From: Delphinapterus leucas
Taxonomy: Eukaryota > Chordata > Mammalia > Artiodactyla > Monodontidae
Assembly (NCBI RefSeq): GCF_002288925.2
Contig: NW_022098050.1
Span: 2,764,154-2,828,153 of the forward strand
Length of the DNA: 64,000 bases
Direction of reading: 5' to 3'
Within the stretch, counting starts at the first letter, position 1, and the number at the start of each line of letters is the position of its first letter. Below are positions 1-12,462 of the stretch, in pieces. The translations under genes and the position numbers were made by a program. Below the pieces are notes generated by a model. That model did not search any database. It was not told the DNA's origin and saw only the letters and a list, made by a program, of their open reading frames with translations.

Positions 1-785
1 TGTACAAGCATCTCATCTAGAAATATGAAGATAAGTAGCTAGAAAAAAATGCCCAAAACAATGTTTTCAGTTTTTGCTTTGGAGGAGTCAGAATGTGGAT
101 GGGGAGGGGTGGGGCAGGAGCCTGCTATTATTTTAAAGAACTCTTCACTTTTTAAGTTATGCACATGTATTTCTTTGAGAAATATAAATGCCAAGAAAAT
201 AAGAACTATTTTTCTTAATCTCACCTGTGCTTTTTAGCTGTGATTTCTCCATATTCTCTTCTTCACATATATCTTATTCCTGCTCTATGATTGTTCTCAG
301 AGAACATCTATGGAATGTTCCTAATAATAGAATTGATGTCATATATAGATAAATTTTGTCAACATATTTCCCCATCAAAAATATAACTGGATATATGCGT
401 TTTATTCTTATAAATAATACTAAATTAGGATTTAGTGATGACGTTGTATTAGTTTGAATGGTCGAATAGCTCTGTGTCAATTAAAATCTTCATATGGTTT
501 AATTTAAATAGTTGTGCCTTCCTTAATAAAGTATTGAGTAAAATCATGAGGATCAGAGCTATATTTATTAAGCTGCTACCCAAGAAGAAGGAGGAGAGAG
601 CCCAGTTAAGATAATTAAAAGTGAAAAGATAGATGGTTAGAAAACAATGAAGACTGGTGGAACCACTTACGTAAAGCAGAATAAGAATAATTTTTTTTTT
701 CGAGGCAATAGCTCTAAGCCGCTCCAAGATTCTAAAATGCTTCCAAGTCATTGCAGCCAGTGGTAACTAATTATTATATAGAACA
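1..785. other. AT-rich unique sequence, nothing recognised
   Basis: The stretch is AT-rich with a poly-T run near 690. No recognised repeat or exon. Confidence 0.5.
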
Positions 786-789
786 TTAA

Positions 790-960
790 GTCAGCTAAGT
801 ACTTTTTACGTAAGCTGTCCCATTTAATTCTCACAATATCTCTTCGAGTTACATATTATTACTACTACCATCTTCTGAACAGAAAATAGAAAGCATTGCA
901 GAGAGGTTGAGTAACTTTCCCGAGGACGCAGGGTCGAGGCGTAGGATAATAACGTTTATT
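790..960 (-). repeat. MIR SINE remnant
   Basis: Contains the antisense MIR core pattern: a stretch like CCCATTTAATTCTCACAATA, then gagaggttgagtaactttcc. Diverged and partial. Confidence 0.6.
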
Positions 961-1524
961 GCCCAAGCAGGATACTTTTGGTAGGAGCCAGCCAGTTGAG
1001 AATGTAAGACAAGAGAGAGAAACCAAGACTTACCTATGGGACTTACGGTCGCCAATTGATAAGAGGTTATATGTAGTCTAGAACTCAAGTTCTTCTGCAA
1101 ACTCATGCTCTTTCTGCTACCTTGGGCTGGTGGTACCCTTAGTGTTAAACAAAGTTCCCCATTCCCTAAATACACCGATAAATGTTGACTGATAAATGGC
1201 AAATTGTTTCTGTTGAGAGAACCCTCGAGGGAGTAGGTGGAGCTTCTGAATCAGTTCTGGGGCTTCAGGACCAAATTAGTTGCTCACTCTCACCCCAGAT
1301 TCCACATAGTAGCTTGAAAACTCAAAGAGAGGAGGTGTCTGGAAGGCATTCAGTTACAGGTGACAAGTTCCCAAATAGAACATGGTAAAAAAAAAACTGG
1401 GGGTGTGATATTGGAGCCAAGCATGGATGATTAAGTGTGGGGATTGAAAGTGGATGGCAAACTGTGAGAGAAAGGATGCTCAGCAGGAAGTGCCTAACAC
1501 CACCTGAGTTTCTTTTGTTATTTT

Positions 1525-1792
1525 CCCTTTTTAAAAAAATTATTTATTTTGGCTGCGTTGGGTCTTCGTCACTGGGTCTTTGTTGCTGCGTGTGGCCTTT
1601 CTTTAGTTGTGGTGAGCAGGGGCTCCTCTTCATTGCAGTGCGCGGGCTTCTCATTGCGGTGGGTTCTCTTGTTGCAGAACTCGGGCTCTAGGCGCACGGG
1701 CTTCAGTAGTTGTGGCGCGCAGGCTCAGTAGTTGTGGTGCACAGGCTCAGTCGTTGTGGTGCACAGGCTTACTTGCTCCGCAGCATGTAGGA
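1525..1792 (-). mobile_element. CHR-1-type SINE, 5'-truncated, with 14-bp TSD
   Basis: Reads ggctgcgttgggtcttcgtc after an A/T-rich tail and ends at the 'cagcatgtagga' block, so the tRNA-derived head (normally ending GGGAAGCCC) is missing. The perfect 14-bp duplication tcttttgttatttt flanks it at 1511-1524 and 1793-1806. The truncation therefore happened at insertion and is not a later deletion. Confidence 0.85.
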
Positions 1793-1806
1793 TCTTTTGT
1801 TATTTT

Positions 1807-3300
1807 TCTCACAAGCCTTTTTTCTCAGTCGATCCCTTTCCCCGGCACCTCTGGCTGCCCGTTTTGGATGTACTGTTCAATGCACATATCGTGTTTGTTT
1901 CCATCCTACATGTTTCCTAGGGAGCCTTGCCTGCAGCATGACTGGGGCAGCTCTAAGCTCTTCATCTCCACTCTGTTTTTGCTCCTACTGAGCTGAATAA
2001 TAGGCAGACTCCCGGCAAACAGAAGATTCTTAATACATATTCACGGAAGGAAGGAAGGAATGAAGATGAACTGTTTTTAATTTCATGAAACTAAATAATC
2101 CCCTGTATCTGAGGCTCAAGAAGAGACAACCCACATTTTAAAAGGAGCTCGTATTGAAATGTGTTTTAGCTTTTTTGGGTTTGACAGAGCCACGTAGGAT
2201 GAAATACCTGATGGACAGGATAGTTGATTGGTCGTGAATATTGTCATATTTTCGTTTGCAGTCAGCCTTGTGATAGCCAAGAGATGGTAAAATTCTACCA
2301 CTTTTACATTACAAAATGAGAAGAGTGCCCAGCTTGTGACAGGTCAAAATGATCCACTTATGCATTGCTGTGCTGACACACAGAACTCTCCGATTGTTAA
2401 CATTTAATAGACTTTTTAGGAAACTCTTAAGTCTGGACTTGTACAGTACGTAACATCTAAAAAGGCTTTTGTTTTTAAAATAATCTGTTACTTTTATATT
2501 CATGCGGGTGATAAAAACTTGCGTGTATTTCTCAACCTTTATCTCTCTCTTTAAAACTTGCATTCACTCTTGATAAATTAACCACTGACAGATGTAGACA
2601 CATAATCAAATCAGCTGTTAGAATTTCTTTTTTGTTTGTTTGGAAGGACTTATGCTTTTCCAGCAAAGGAGAACTGAATGTAGAAAACTATCCCTTTAAT
2701 TGCATATCGAAATACCGTTCCTCAAACAACTGTTAAAGTAAATATTTATGAATAAGAATACATAGGGGAGTAGAAGAATCAAAGCCAGTTTTCAGTAAGT
2801 ATACTTTTACTACAGCTAAGAAATGAATAGCTCATCACATCCGTCGCATAGTGAATAAACAAATACCTGAAGAGATAACTAAATCAGAAATTAGAAGGAA
2901 AAATGTACCCTCAGCATTTTTCTACAGCATACTGTGACTTAATATTTCTCTTCATCTTAGACAGCATGAGCTTTTAATTAGCAAGGCAGTACCCCGTGTG
3001 GCACAGCTATTTCTGATTTATACTGTTGAATATTGACCAACACATAACTAACTCCCCATCAGTATTTTTAGCAGTCAGAGAAGAGTCCCCAATTCTTCTT
3101 GGTGCAGGTGACTTCTTAGAGATTCTAACTAAAACTCTGTAAAATGGCTTTTGACATTTAGCTTTCAAGCTTGAGGCATTCTTTTTTCTTTAGGAAAGCC
3201 GTGTTCCTGGCCAAATGTGAATCAAAGACAATACTTTTGATTTCTGTTACTGCCTAGTGTTTTGTTTTTTCTAGAGATTTCAGGCCAAAGGTGCTACCTT
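1807..3300. other. Unique sequence, no gene recognised
   Basis: AT-rich. Contains a short GGAA repeat near 2046-2060. Open frames here are short and resemble no protein I know. Confidence 0.5.
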
Positions 3301-3364
3301 CTGCGTAGTCTCTTCTCCTGATGTTCTGGCAGTTAAGGTGCTATGATGCTTTCAATGTGTTCGC

Positions 3365-3564
3365 AATGCCCTCTGAATTTTGATTGCCAGGGATTTCCTT
3401 GTTTTGGGCTATCTGCAGTTTCACCATAGTGTGTCTAGAGTAGATTTCATGTTAATAACCCTCCTTGTTATAGGTTGTGCTTCTTATATTTATCGATTTG
3501 TGTCTTTAATCAGTTCTGGAAATTTCTCAGCCATTGGCCCTTCAAATATCACCTCTTCATTTTT
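3365..3564 (-). repeat. Ancient L1-like fragment
   Basis: The text around 'aatttctcagccattggcccttcaaatatcac' resembles the antisense of a block common in old mammalian L1s. It is contiguous with the L1 remnant that follows. Confidence 0.45.
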
Positions 3565-4760
3565 TCACAATTTTACTGAGATATAACAATCCACACATTC
3601 AAAGTATACAATTCAATGGTTTTAATGTATCCATACGGTTGTCCACAATTTATTTTATTTATTTTTTTTTAACATCTTTATTGGAATATAATTGCTTTAC
3701 AGTGGTGTGTTAGTTTCTGCTGTATAACAAAGTGAATCAGCTATACGTATAACACAGTCGATTTTAGAAGATTTTCATCACCCCAGAAGGAAACCCTGAT
3801 GCCGTTAGCAGTCACTCCTCTATTCCACCCAACCCCTCCTCCTAGTCCCACTGCTCTAGGCAACCACTAATCTACTTCTTTGTCTTTATGGATTTGCCTG
3901 TTTTGGACATTTCATAGAAATGGAACAATAGCCTATGTGGTCTTGTGATCGGCTGCTTTCACTTAGCAAAATGTTTTCAAAGTCCATCCATGTTAGAGCA
4001 TGTATCAGTACTTCATTCCTTTTTATTACCAAATATATTTAATTGTATGGATATATCACATTTTATTCATCCTGTTCTGTGTTGATGGACATTTGAGTAA
4101 TTAAAAGTTATTGGCTGCTATGAAAAATGCTTCTGTGAACATTCTTGTGTAGGTTTTTGCTGTGGACATCTGTTTGCAATGTTTTCACTTCTCTTGGGTG
4201 TATACCTAGGAATGGAATTGCTGGGTCATATGGTAATTTTATGTTTAATATTTTGAGAAACTGTCAGACTGTTTTCCAAAACAGCTGTGCCATTTTCCAT
4301 CAACACCAGCAACATACAAGCGTTCTAGTTTCTCCACACCCTCACCAACACTTACTATTATCAGACTTTTTGATTATAGCCATAAGCGGGTGTAAAGTGG
4401 TATATAATTGTCCTTTGATATGTATTTTCTTGATGACTAATGATGTTGAACATCTTTTCATGTACTTATTGGCACATCTTTGGAGAAATGTCTTTTTAGA
4501 TCCTTTGCCCTTAATTAAGTTATTTGTTTTTTATTATTGAGTTGTAAAATTTCTTTAAATATTCTGGATACAGATCCCTTATCAGAAATATGATTTACAA
4601 ATATGTTGTACCATTGTGTGGGTTATCTTTTAACTGTATTGATGGTTTCCTTTGAAGCACACACAAAATTTTAATTTTTATAAAGCCTTATTTATCTACT
4701 TTTTCTTTTGCCAGATGTGCTTTTGGCATCACTTCTAAGAAGAGTGACTAAATCAAGTTA
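3565..4760 (-). repeat. Ancient L1 3' region, minus strand
   Basis: Contains the usual antisense L1 3' blocks: ttttactgagatataacaat at the start, 'ggaattgctgggtcatatgg', and 'cccttatcagaaatatgatt' near the end. A younger L1 tail is inserted near 3655. No intact ORF2. Confidence 0.75.
3655..3755 (-). mobile_element. Short cetartiodactyl L1 3' end nested in older L1
   Basis: Antisense of the L1 end: T-rich run, then attggaatataattgcttta, 'gttagtttctgctgtataac', and the 'aaagtgaatcagctatacgt' block. About 100 bp, strongly 5'-truncated. Confidence 0.75.
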
Positions 4761-4791
4761 GTGATCTTCGCCATTTTTTTTTTTATATTAG

Positions 4792-4956
4792 TGCTTCTCT
4801 ACCTTGGCTGCACATTAGAATCCCCTGAAGAGCTTTAAAAATTCTGAAGCCCAGGCCATGCTCTAGAACAATTAAATCAGAATGTCCTGGGTGGGACCTA
4901 GGCATCAATAGTTTTATAGCTCCACAAGTGCAACCAAGGTAGAGAACCCCTGCTCT
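4792..4956 (+). repeat. MER5A-type hAT MITE
   Basis: Starts tgcttctctaccttggctgc and ends near 'agagaacccctgctct'. The internal 'agaatcccctgaagagct' matches the MER5A core. Confidence 0.75.
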
Positions 4957-4984
4957 ACATCCTTCTGAGATCCAGATGCATGTA

Positions 4985-6595
4985 TATTCCATCTTTGTAT
5001 CACTTCATATTGCTTATCCTCTGTTTTATGTTCTCCATTTACTTATTTCTTTGTGCTGCATTCTAGGTAACTTCATTAGATCTATCTTCCAGTTTACCAG
5101 TTCTCCCTTGAGCCATGTTTCACCTGCCGTTAAACCCATCTGTTGAGTTTTACATCTATCAACTTTATTTTTCTTTTCTGTAAGTTCCAGCTGAGCTTTT
5201 CTCATGGTTTCATATTGCTTGTTAAGTTTTGTGATTTGACCTTTTTGGGGGAACATTGAATGCATTTTTGGGGGGTACTTCATATCTGGTAATGTAAATG
5301 TTGGAAGTCCTTGATGGTGTCATTTTCTTGTTTGTGGTTTCTGCATACTGTCACTTATGGGGGCTTGTTTCCTTGATCTTCTACCATGCACATATATTTG
5401 GTTGGTTTTAATATGTGGTGTCTAAATTGAGGATGCTTCTTTGCAGAGATCTGTGTTCGCTGCTTCTGGGATTCAGGAATACTGCCAGCCTGGAACCATT
5501 TTAGCCTTTTTCCTTGGTGTCCCCAGCTTGATGCAGGAGAATGCAACATTTGCCCTCAGGGCGACCTTGTCTGGCTGATCACATGTGGTTCTGCTCAAGC
5601 TTTTTGTTTCATTTTGCTTTTTTAGGGGGACTTGGGGCTTCCCCTTGCTGTACTTGAGCCTAACTATATACTGGTAAATAAGTCTCATAAAGGATATGCG
5701 GTATTTAATCAATTACAAGATTCTGCCAAATTAAGATGCATTTTTTATGTACCAGTAAGAAAAAAAAACGGTCCATTAAACTGACGTAATACTTCTTATC
5801 ACTAGCATTTTACACTTATTGAAAGAGCTCGTTTAGAGTTATTTAGACAGTGATTTTTTATCATATATCACTCTTGTGTATACCTAGGAGAAAAATATAA
5901 GCAAAATAAATTGGTTCATGATATTCACAACACTTTCTTCATTCATACTCCAACAGACTTTAATTACTTTCTGCTTAGAGTCGCTAGCATCTGTGATTTT
6001 TCTGCAAAATATCATCCTCTGAGCTGTGAAAAGCACTGGTGATGCAGCATTTCTTTAAAAAGTGTTCCACTTTGTCTCTGGCATTTTTCCAAGTGCTTGA
6101 CACCCATTTTGGAGGTTTTGATGCACCGTGCACAGACCAGGAGAGCTAAGTCCTACTGCCTTTGGGGAGATAGTGATTTTGAGATACATTTTAATTGCAG
6201 AGATATTAAAATTTTTAAAAATGGTGCATCTTCGAATCAATAAAATTATGCAGTTCCTCTGTTATAGGGAAAGACCTTTCTGAGTATCCAGATGAGTGCT
6301 ACTGAAAGTGTGGCTTGCAGGCCAGTGCCATTCTGCAAATTTGTTCCTGGTGTAAAAGGATATAAGTACAGAAATGGAGAGTTAGGCATTTAGGAACTTT
6401 TTTAGTAATTATACCAAGTAATTGTTTTGTCAGTTGGATCTAGTAAAAAAAATTGGGACTCATATTTCATATGTCTTTTCCATTTAATTTTCTGGCAATA
6501 TATCAGTATGTTATTTTACAGAAACATCAGCCCATGATGTATTAGAAATAAACAAAATTGGTCTTTTCACCAAGGATAGTTAGTAGATAGCCTTG
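4985..6595. other. Non-coding stretch, possibly part old L1
   Basis: 4985-5460 is T-rich and might be antisense old L1 coding sequence, but I cannot confirm this. 5460-6595 shows nothing recognised. Confidence 0.35.
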
Positions 6596-6599
6596 ATCT

Positions 6600-6768
6600 T
6601 AATGGGTCTCAAAGTTTAACTTCCGGCAGAATCACCTGGAGGGCTCATGAAACAGGTTTTAGGTGGGTCTGAGATAGAGTGTGAGAATTTGCATTTCTAA
6701 CAGGTCCCCAGATGCTGCTGATGCTGCTGTCCTAGGGACCACAGTTCCAGAGCCACTGCCCTAGACTC
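6600..6768 (+). repeat. MER5A-type hAT MITE
   Basis: Contains 'cagaatcacctggagggctc', 'tttgcatttctaacaggtcc' and 'gatgctgctgatgctgctg', all MER5A consensus blocks. Confidence 0.8.
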
Positions 6769-7615
6769 CTGTATTGCTGGAAGCAGAAATCTTATTGCCA
6801 AGGATTTCCGGCTTGGTTTGTAGGACAAGAAATCCTGATGCTCTCTTGGAAAGTTCCTTCTTCCAGTGATCACTTTTTTTTTTTAATGAATTTAGAATAA
6901 CTGCTCTAAACTTCAGTTTGTTTCATCTCCATTCCTTGGTACACCGTTCAGAACACCACTGACTTTCAGGGCTGTCACAATCAATGTAGGCTGCAAGGTA
7001 TATGCGATCGTATTTGGTTAGATGTTCACACTCTCCTTAGAAGAGCAAAATGTGCATTTTATTTTTTCAGTGAATTGATGCCATGGTTGGGTGTAAATAA
7101 GCTCCCAGTTCTTTTGATAATGCCATGGACAATCCACTGACAGCGTTCTAGGGTCTGGTCAAATAGCACCAATGCCCAAGATAACCCTTTCCAGTGTAAA
7201 CCAGACCGCACACCAGACTTCTGAGCTATTTGTGTTGCCTTGTTGAGGTGACAGGAGGAAGCATCTTCATGAAAAATTGGTATTGCATATCCACTGCATA
7301 GTTCCCAGCAACAATTCTTGTTATCACTGTCATCTTGAAGAATATAAATTAACCTCAGAGACCTTGATAAATGTCCCTTTAGGGGAAAATTAATATCTTT
7401 AGGTGAGTCAAATATATTAATCATTGGTGGCATGGGCAGAATAAATTTCCTTCTTGCTGCCATGGCAAGTGCTGTAAATCCTTGCAAGGTCCACAGGCAA
7501 CATTTATGGCCCTCTGAATATTGGGCAATGCCTGCCATTTGCTGGGGTGGGAGTAATTAACATCTCCTGATTTCAGGTGTTATAACATGTTAGGAACATT
7601 TTTAGTGTTCTAAAC

Positions 7616-7760
7616 CAGTGCTTCTCAAACTTTAATGTATCTGAATCACCTGGAGAATCTATTAAAGATCTGGGATGGGGCCTGAGATTCTGCATTTCTT
7701 AGAAGCCCCTAGGTGATGCCGGTGTTCCACTGAGTGGTCCTTTGCTGAACACTTTTGAAC
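7616..7760 (+). repeat. MER5A-type hAT MITE
   Basis: 'tgcttctcaaactttaatgt', 'gaatcacctggagaatct' and 'tctgcatttcttagaagccc' mark MER5A. It sits between pieces of the minus-strand relic. Confidence 0.8.
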
Positions 7761-8010
7761 AGTGTGCTTTCATAGAGTACCCCTTCTTGCAAACTAGCAA
7801 GTGGGGTACTGGTATAGCTCTTCACCCAGAAGCTCAGCCTGGTCACCTAAAGGCATTACCTGCTTCTTTATGTTCAATTTAGTAAAAAACATTCTGCTTA
7901 CTCCGTGGACAGTATTCACATTAGCAACTACTGCTTTTATGTCTGTGTCCTTTAAGAACTTTTTACCTTGGTCATTAGAAAGGTCAACTTTATTTTCATC
8001 AGAAAATGTT

Positions 8011-8127
8011 GGGAGACTTCCTGGTGGTCCAGTGGTTAGGACTCCACGTTTCCACTGCAGGGGGCACAGGTTCGATCCCTAGTCAGGGGACTAAGATCCT
8101 GCAAGCAGCACCGCACGGCCAAAAAAA
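8011..8127 (+). mobile_element. Short CHR-1-type SINE (tRNA-related head plus A tail)
   Basis: Begins ggagacttcctggtggtcca, carries a B-box-like ggttcgatcccta, and ends in an A-run. Flanked by aaaatgttg / aaaatgctg. Only about 117 bp long. Confidence 0.85.
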
Positions 8128-8549
8128 AAATGCTGTTGAGGGAAGAGTTGTCATGAATGTCATATTGAAGGTAATTCCATAGCATTGTAGCAGAAGAGAA
8201 CCCCAAATCCCAAGGAGAGAGATACAATGCAGACTCTGTGCTGTGCCATTTAATGATGTCCTCAGAAGGGCACAGCTTTCCTTTGTAAACTTCAGCTTGT
8301 GATCAGTGGTGCATGAGACCGAGTATTACTTTAATAAAATGGTTTCATTGCTTGCTTTGGTCTTGGGTGAAACAGGAGTGATGAGAGATATTATTAGAGC
8401 TTGTGTGCGGCCATTGCTTACTGCGAGGCACTCATATGTTTCTATTCCCAAGGAGCAAATTACCATAACCTAACAGGGATTATTTCAAACAACGAAATCT
8501 ACTCAGATCTGAGGGTGGAAGCTGGATTCCTTTCCTGGCCAGATGTATC

Positions 8550-8910
8550 ACTTACCAGTGCTTTTAGCTGTAGGTGACAGAAAACCTGACTACGGTGGCT
8601 TAAACAGATTAGGCTTATTATTCTAACATGTAAAGAGGTCTGGCATTAGATGGCTGCTGGTATTTGTAAAATGAGTTGGTGCTGTCAGGGTCTTTCCCAG
8701 GTCATAGTTGCAGAATCTGTGGGGAAGCTCCAGACACCATGATTTATATTCAAGGCAGGAAGCAGAGGGAAGGCTGTACTAAGTATGTCTGAACTGACCA
8801 GGGAAGCAAAAGCTGTCCGAGACATCACCAAATTTCTCCTTGTATCTGTTGAGCAGGGCGGTTGCATGGCCACACAAGGGAGACTGGGAAAGCTTTCATT
8901 TATCTGGGCC
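8550..8910. repeat. Unclassified old interspersed repeat
   Basis: 'ttttagctgtaggtgacagaaaacc' followed by 'ggtggcttaaacagattagg' is a pattern I associate with an old mammalian interspersed repeat. I cannot name it. The stretch at 26130-26600 seems related. Confidence 0.35.
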
Positions 8911-9192
8911 ACCTTGAAAACTGCTGGGTTTCTGTTAGGAAGAAAGAAGGGATAAATGGATATTGGGTAAGCAACTAACTATACGCCACACCTAAAGTAT
9001 CTAGAAGTAAAATGTCCCTGCCTCTGTCATTCAACTGTTCTTAGCAGAATCCAGTATTCACTACTAGGAGAGAGAGCCAGTGTCTGCTGGGGGTAGGGGC
9101 TGGGTTTGGTAGAGTGAAGAAGCAAAGGTCAAACAGCCTTTCAACATCCAAAGTCCGTTTCCTCCGAGTGAGATAAATATACATATTGGGTT

Positions 9193-9362
9193 GTTTTTTT
9201 TTTTTTTGCGGTACGCGGGCCTCTCACTGTTGCGGAGCACAGGCTCCGGACACGCAGGCTCAGCCGCTCCGCGGCATGTGGGATCTTCCCAGACCGGGGC
9301 ACGAACCCATGTCCCCTGCATCGGCAGGCAGACTCTCAACCACTGCGCCACCAGGGAAGCCC
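9193..9362 (-). mobile_element. CHR-2 SINE with internal deletions, 12-bp TSD
   Basis: Begins with a T-run then gcggtacgcgggcctctcac and ends gggaagccc. Perfect duplication acatattgggtt at 9181-9192 and 9363-9374. Compared with the other copies here it lacks the 'tggcctctcccgttg' block and the 'cggccatggctcacgggcc' block. Confidence 0.95.
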
Positions 9363-9374
9363 ACATATTGGGTT

Positions 9375-11660
9375 TTGAAGGCGCAAATTACACCTAAAAT
9401 CAAAAGGAAAGGTAATAGACATCACACTGTACACACAGAGTAGTTTGGAAATTCAACAACAGAATTTCCAAAGTCATAAATATGGTGGTACCCGTTATCC
9501 TGCAATTTTATTAGACAGTTCAGGTATTAAACAGCTTCTGTTGTCAGCTTAATGAATCCCTAAAGATTTTGAAAAAAAAACCTTGTACTATTAATTATAA
9601 TTAGACTGCCTCTTGGGACACTTCAAGATTCAGTTCTTGATAAGGAGAAGTCGATAAGGTCTTTTGATAAAGAATGAAGCAGCATGGAACACGAACATCT
9701 TGGGGGGTATTATATTCCTTTTAGAAACGTCCTTTGGACATTGATTCTTAAATAATGACTAGCTTTCCAAGGATGTTACTGTATATTTTCTGTTGATTTT
9801 TTGATGACCTTTTGCATCAATTAGAGTTAATTAGACCTGCATTAGATTAGGGTTTTGCCCACTGTGGAGCTGGGTAACTGCTTTTTTAATTCTTCTTCAT
9901 TTAACCTTATTAAAATAATTTAGTTGCTAGGAGTTCACTCTTATTTTGAAGATGAAGGAAAATACGGTTTGGTGGGGGAGAGGGTGGTGTATTTCTCCTT
10001 CTTGATTAAAAACAGTGTGTGTAGATGGCCAAGATCAGGCCTTTCAGCTTGGCTTTGTAACATTTTGAAGGTGATTGCCTTGTTTAATCCTCTCTCTCTG
10101 TGCTTTCTGGCTCTGAAGTAGCTCATACATTTTTATCTGTAGCCTGGTCACTGGGTGAGAGGGAATGATGATTTGTGTGGTGCAGGTTTTAGAATTTGGA
10201 GGAGAAAGGTGCAATAAAAGACAACTTTTCATTTTGTTTCATTCATCTAAAGGCCATAGAAGTGTTTCACAGATTCCCATAGAAAGTCTGGCAGAAGATG
10301 GAGATTGGGAAGAGAGATGGGTGCGCTTCTTTTGCTCTGTCTTGAATCAGGAGATGAGTTCTTACACAGACTTCCCATTCCTGCTTTCCAAAGAGAATGC
10401 GGAATAGCTTGTGTCAGGGTCTAAAGGCCCGTTGGGGTCCTGGTGGGATTGTGTGGCAGAGATAAGACAAAGTAGAGTTTTAGGGTTTTCCGTGTGTACC
10501 TCCAAGTGGATGGCCTGAACTCACACACCCTGGGAGAGGTGAACGTTGGAGTGCTGTGCTCTGATTTCACATCGGTGCCTCCGCCCTTATTGACAGACCC
10601 GTAAGCATGACTCCCTCTTTTGTGTTTGCCTAGAACCTGGAACCTGCTCCTATCATAGCACTTGACACTTTGTGTCCAGAGCTCTGCCAGGGCAGAGGGC
10701 TCTTTGAGGGTAGACCCAAGGCCTCAGACTCCAAAGGGCAAGGAGTGTGTCGGTCTTGCTTCTCACCGTGCATGGTACCAAGTAAACGGACGCAGGATTG
10801 AAGCAGCCCGCTGTGATGCTTCGATTTGAGTTCATCTCTCATCTTATGATCCCCATTTTCAAGGGAACGTTATGGCTGCTTTCACTGTACTTCTTCGGCT
10901 CGTGTTGAGAGAGTTCTTGGTGTGACTTCAAAAGGCACTCAAAATATATTGACCTTTTCTTTTCAGAGCACAATGATTAAAAGGGGATACCTGGTGCAGC
11001 AGTCAAACCAAAAAAAAAAAAAAGTGGGGAGTTGAGGAGAATGAAAAAAGCATGGACGTTGATGGGCATGGATACATTCAGGTTTTCAATTAACTTGACA
11101 TGTCGCTGCCCAAGAAGCATACAGTGAAGTGGGCAGCTCTGTTATTCTTGGGAGATGAGAATATTCTCTGAGCTCTACAAAATGAGGCTGTGATATTGAA
11201 ACGCTGCCAGTCTTCCTGCTGGGCAGCTTGCCTGCATTTCACCCAGGCCTTGAGTTCTTTCTCAGCTGCTCTGGCGTCTGTGCCCTTCCTGCTGTTCCCT
11301 GCTTTGCCAAAGGCCAGCCTCCCTGAGCTGGGAGAGAATCTGCCCTTTGTTGTACTTGAATAGGGACTGTTTCCAACATTTCAATTGCTCTTCTCCTGGG
11401 GAGCCAGAGGGAGAGGGAGAGGGAGAAGCCGTGTGACAATTGTTTGACTCTCAAGCCAAAATGTAAGGGTTTTCCCAAAGCGAAGCATCCCATCTTTAAA
11501 GTGAGTGGCCACCCTCCAAGCCCTTCCAGCTTTGAAATGGTTGTCAGACCTGCCTTTGTCCTGAGAGAGCCCGTGAGAGATTCTGCAGTGATTTCAACTT
11601 TGAAGCCCCTGTCAGGAGGCATCTGGAGAGCTTTTGCAGAGACATTCAGGCTTGGGCATG
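9375..11660. other. Unique sequence, no gene recognised
   Basis: No repeat identified with confidence. There is an A-run near 11010-11023. Open frames are short and unlike known proteins. Confidence 0.5.
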
Positions 11661-11661
11661 T

Positions 11662-12000
11662 GTCTCAGTTATCTGTTGCTGCCAAAGAACCTTAAAACTT
11701 CCTGGCTTCTGTTTTGGTTATGATTTAGTGCTTCCGAGTCCATCTAGTGGTTTGGCTGGTCTGGGTCAGGCTTGGCTGATCGTGGCTGGGCTTGCCACGT
11801 GTCTGCACTGAGCAGAAAGGTCAGCTGGAACTGGCTTGTCTGGGGTGACTGAACTCCAAGAGTGAGGATGGAAGTATGCAAGGCCTCTGGAGGCTTTGGT
11901 TCGGAACTGCTGCATCACCACTTCCGTGCCTGTTGACTGAAGCAAAGTCACGTGGGCAGTCAGTGTCAAAGGGTAGCCAGCTGGACTCCACCTCTTGATG
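11662..12000 (-). repeat. MLT1-like LTR remnant
   Basis: 'tgtctcagttatctgttgctgcc' resembles the antisense end of MLT1/MaLR LTRs. It is followed by a run like 'gtttggctggtctgggtcagg'. Boundaries are approximate. Confidence 0.5.
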
Positions 12001-12462
12001 AGAGGAAGTACAAAGTAAAACTGCAAGGGCCTGGATGCAGAGGGGGAGAGACTTTGGCCAGCCTTGCAGTCTGTCAGTGTGTGATGTCAGAGGCAGCATG
12101 AAGTCGTGTGTTGGGTGTGGATGTGTGTTCTCAGGGTTCTAGGCTTTGGGGAGGTGTGGGGAGGCAGGTGTGCTGGAGAGGGGGCGGGGCAGGTGCTGAG
12201 GAGCTTTCCACATCCCCTTGCCTTCAGCATCTCTCATTAGGGCTGCCGTACACAGTCCCCAACAGCTTCCTTCACCTCACGGGTATCATAGACCCTTTAT
12301 CCTCCTGCCCTTCCCAGAAGGCCAATGCTAGGTATTAAATGTATATAACTACAGAGTGAGGCCAGAACAGTGTGGTGGTGTTCAGTAATGTGCTTTTGCC
12401 GTTTGCTGTTCACACGAAGAGCCGAAAATGGATAGTGATTGTTTATCCCAATTATTAAGCAA

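Larger units (their letters stand above)
7059..8330 (-). pseudogene. Unidentified minus-strand coding-like relic, interrupted
   Basis: Three coding-like pieces are read on the minus strand. About 8130-8300 gives ...CPSEDIIKWHSTES... and SPWDLGFSSATMLWNYLQYD; 7795-8008 gives DLSNDQGKKFLKDTDIKAVV and QAELLGEELYQYP; 7059-7538 gives a 159-codon frame that includes RRKFILPMPPMINIFD and ends in a stop. A short SINE (8011-8127) separates the first two. A frame change near 7795 and a MER5A element (7616-7760) separate the last two. A T12-13 run at 6873-6885 could be a decayed poly-A tail of the same transcript. I do not recognise the protein. It could be a processed pseudogene, a broken host gene, or chance open frames. 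It is antisense to LANCL3. Confidence 0.35.

Noticed and set aside
9193..9362. tRNA-like A and B boxes in CHR SINEs as tRNA genes
   Set aside because: They are tRNA-derived SINE heads without an intact cloverleaf; not functional tRNAs.
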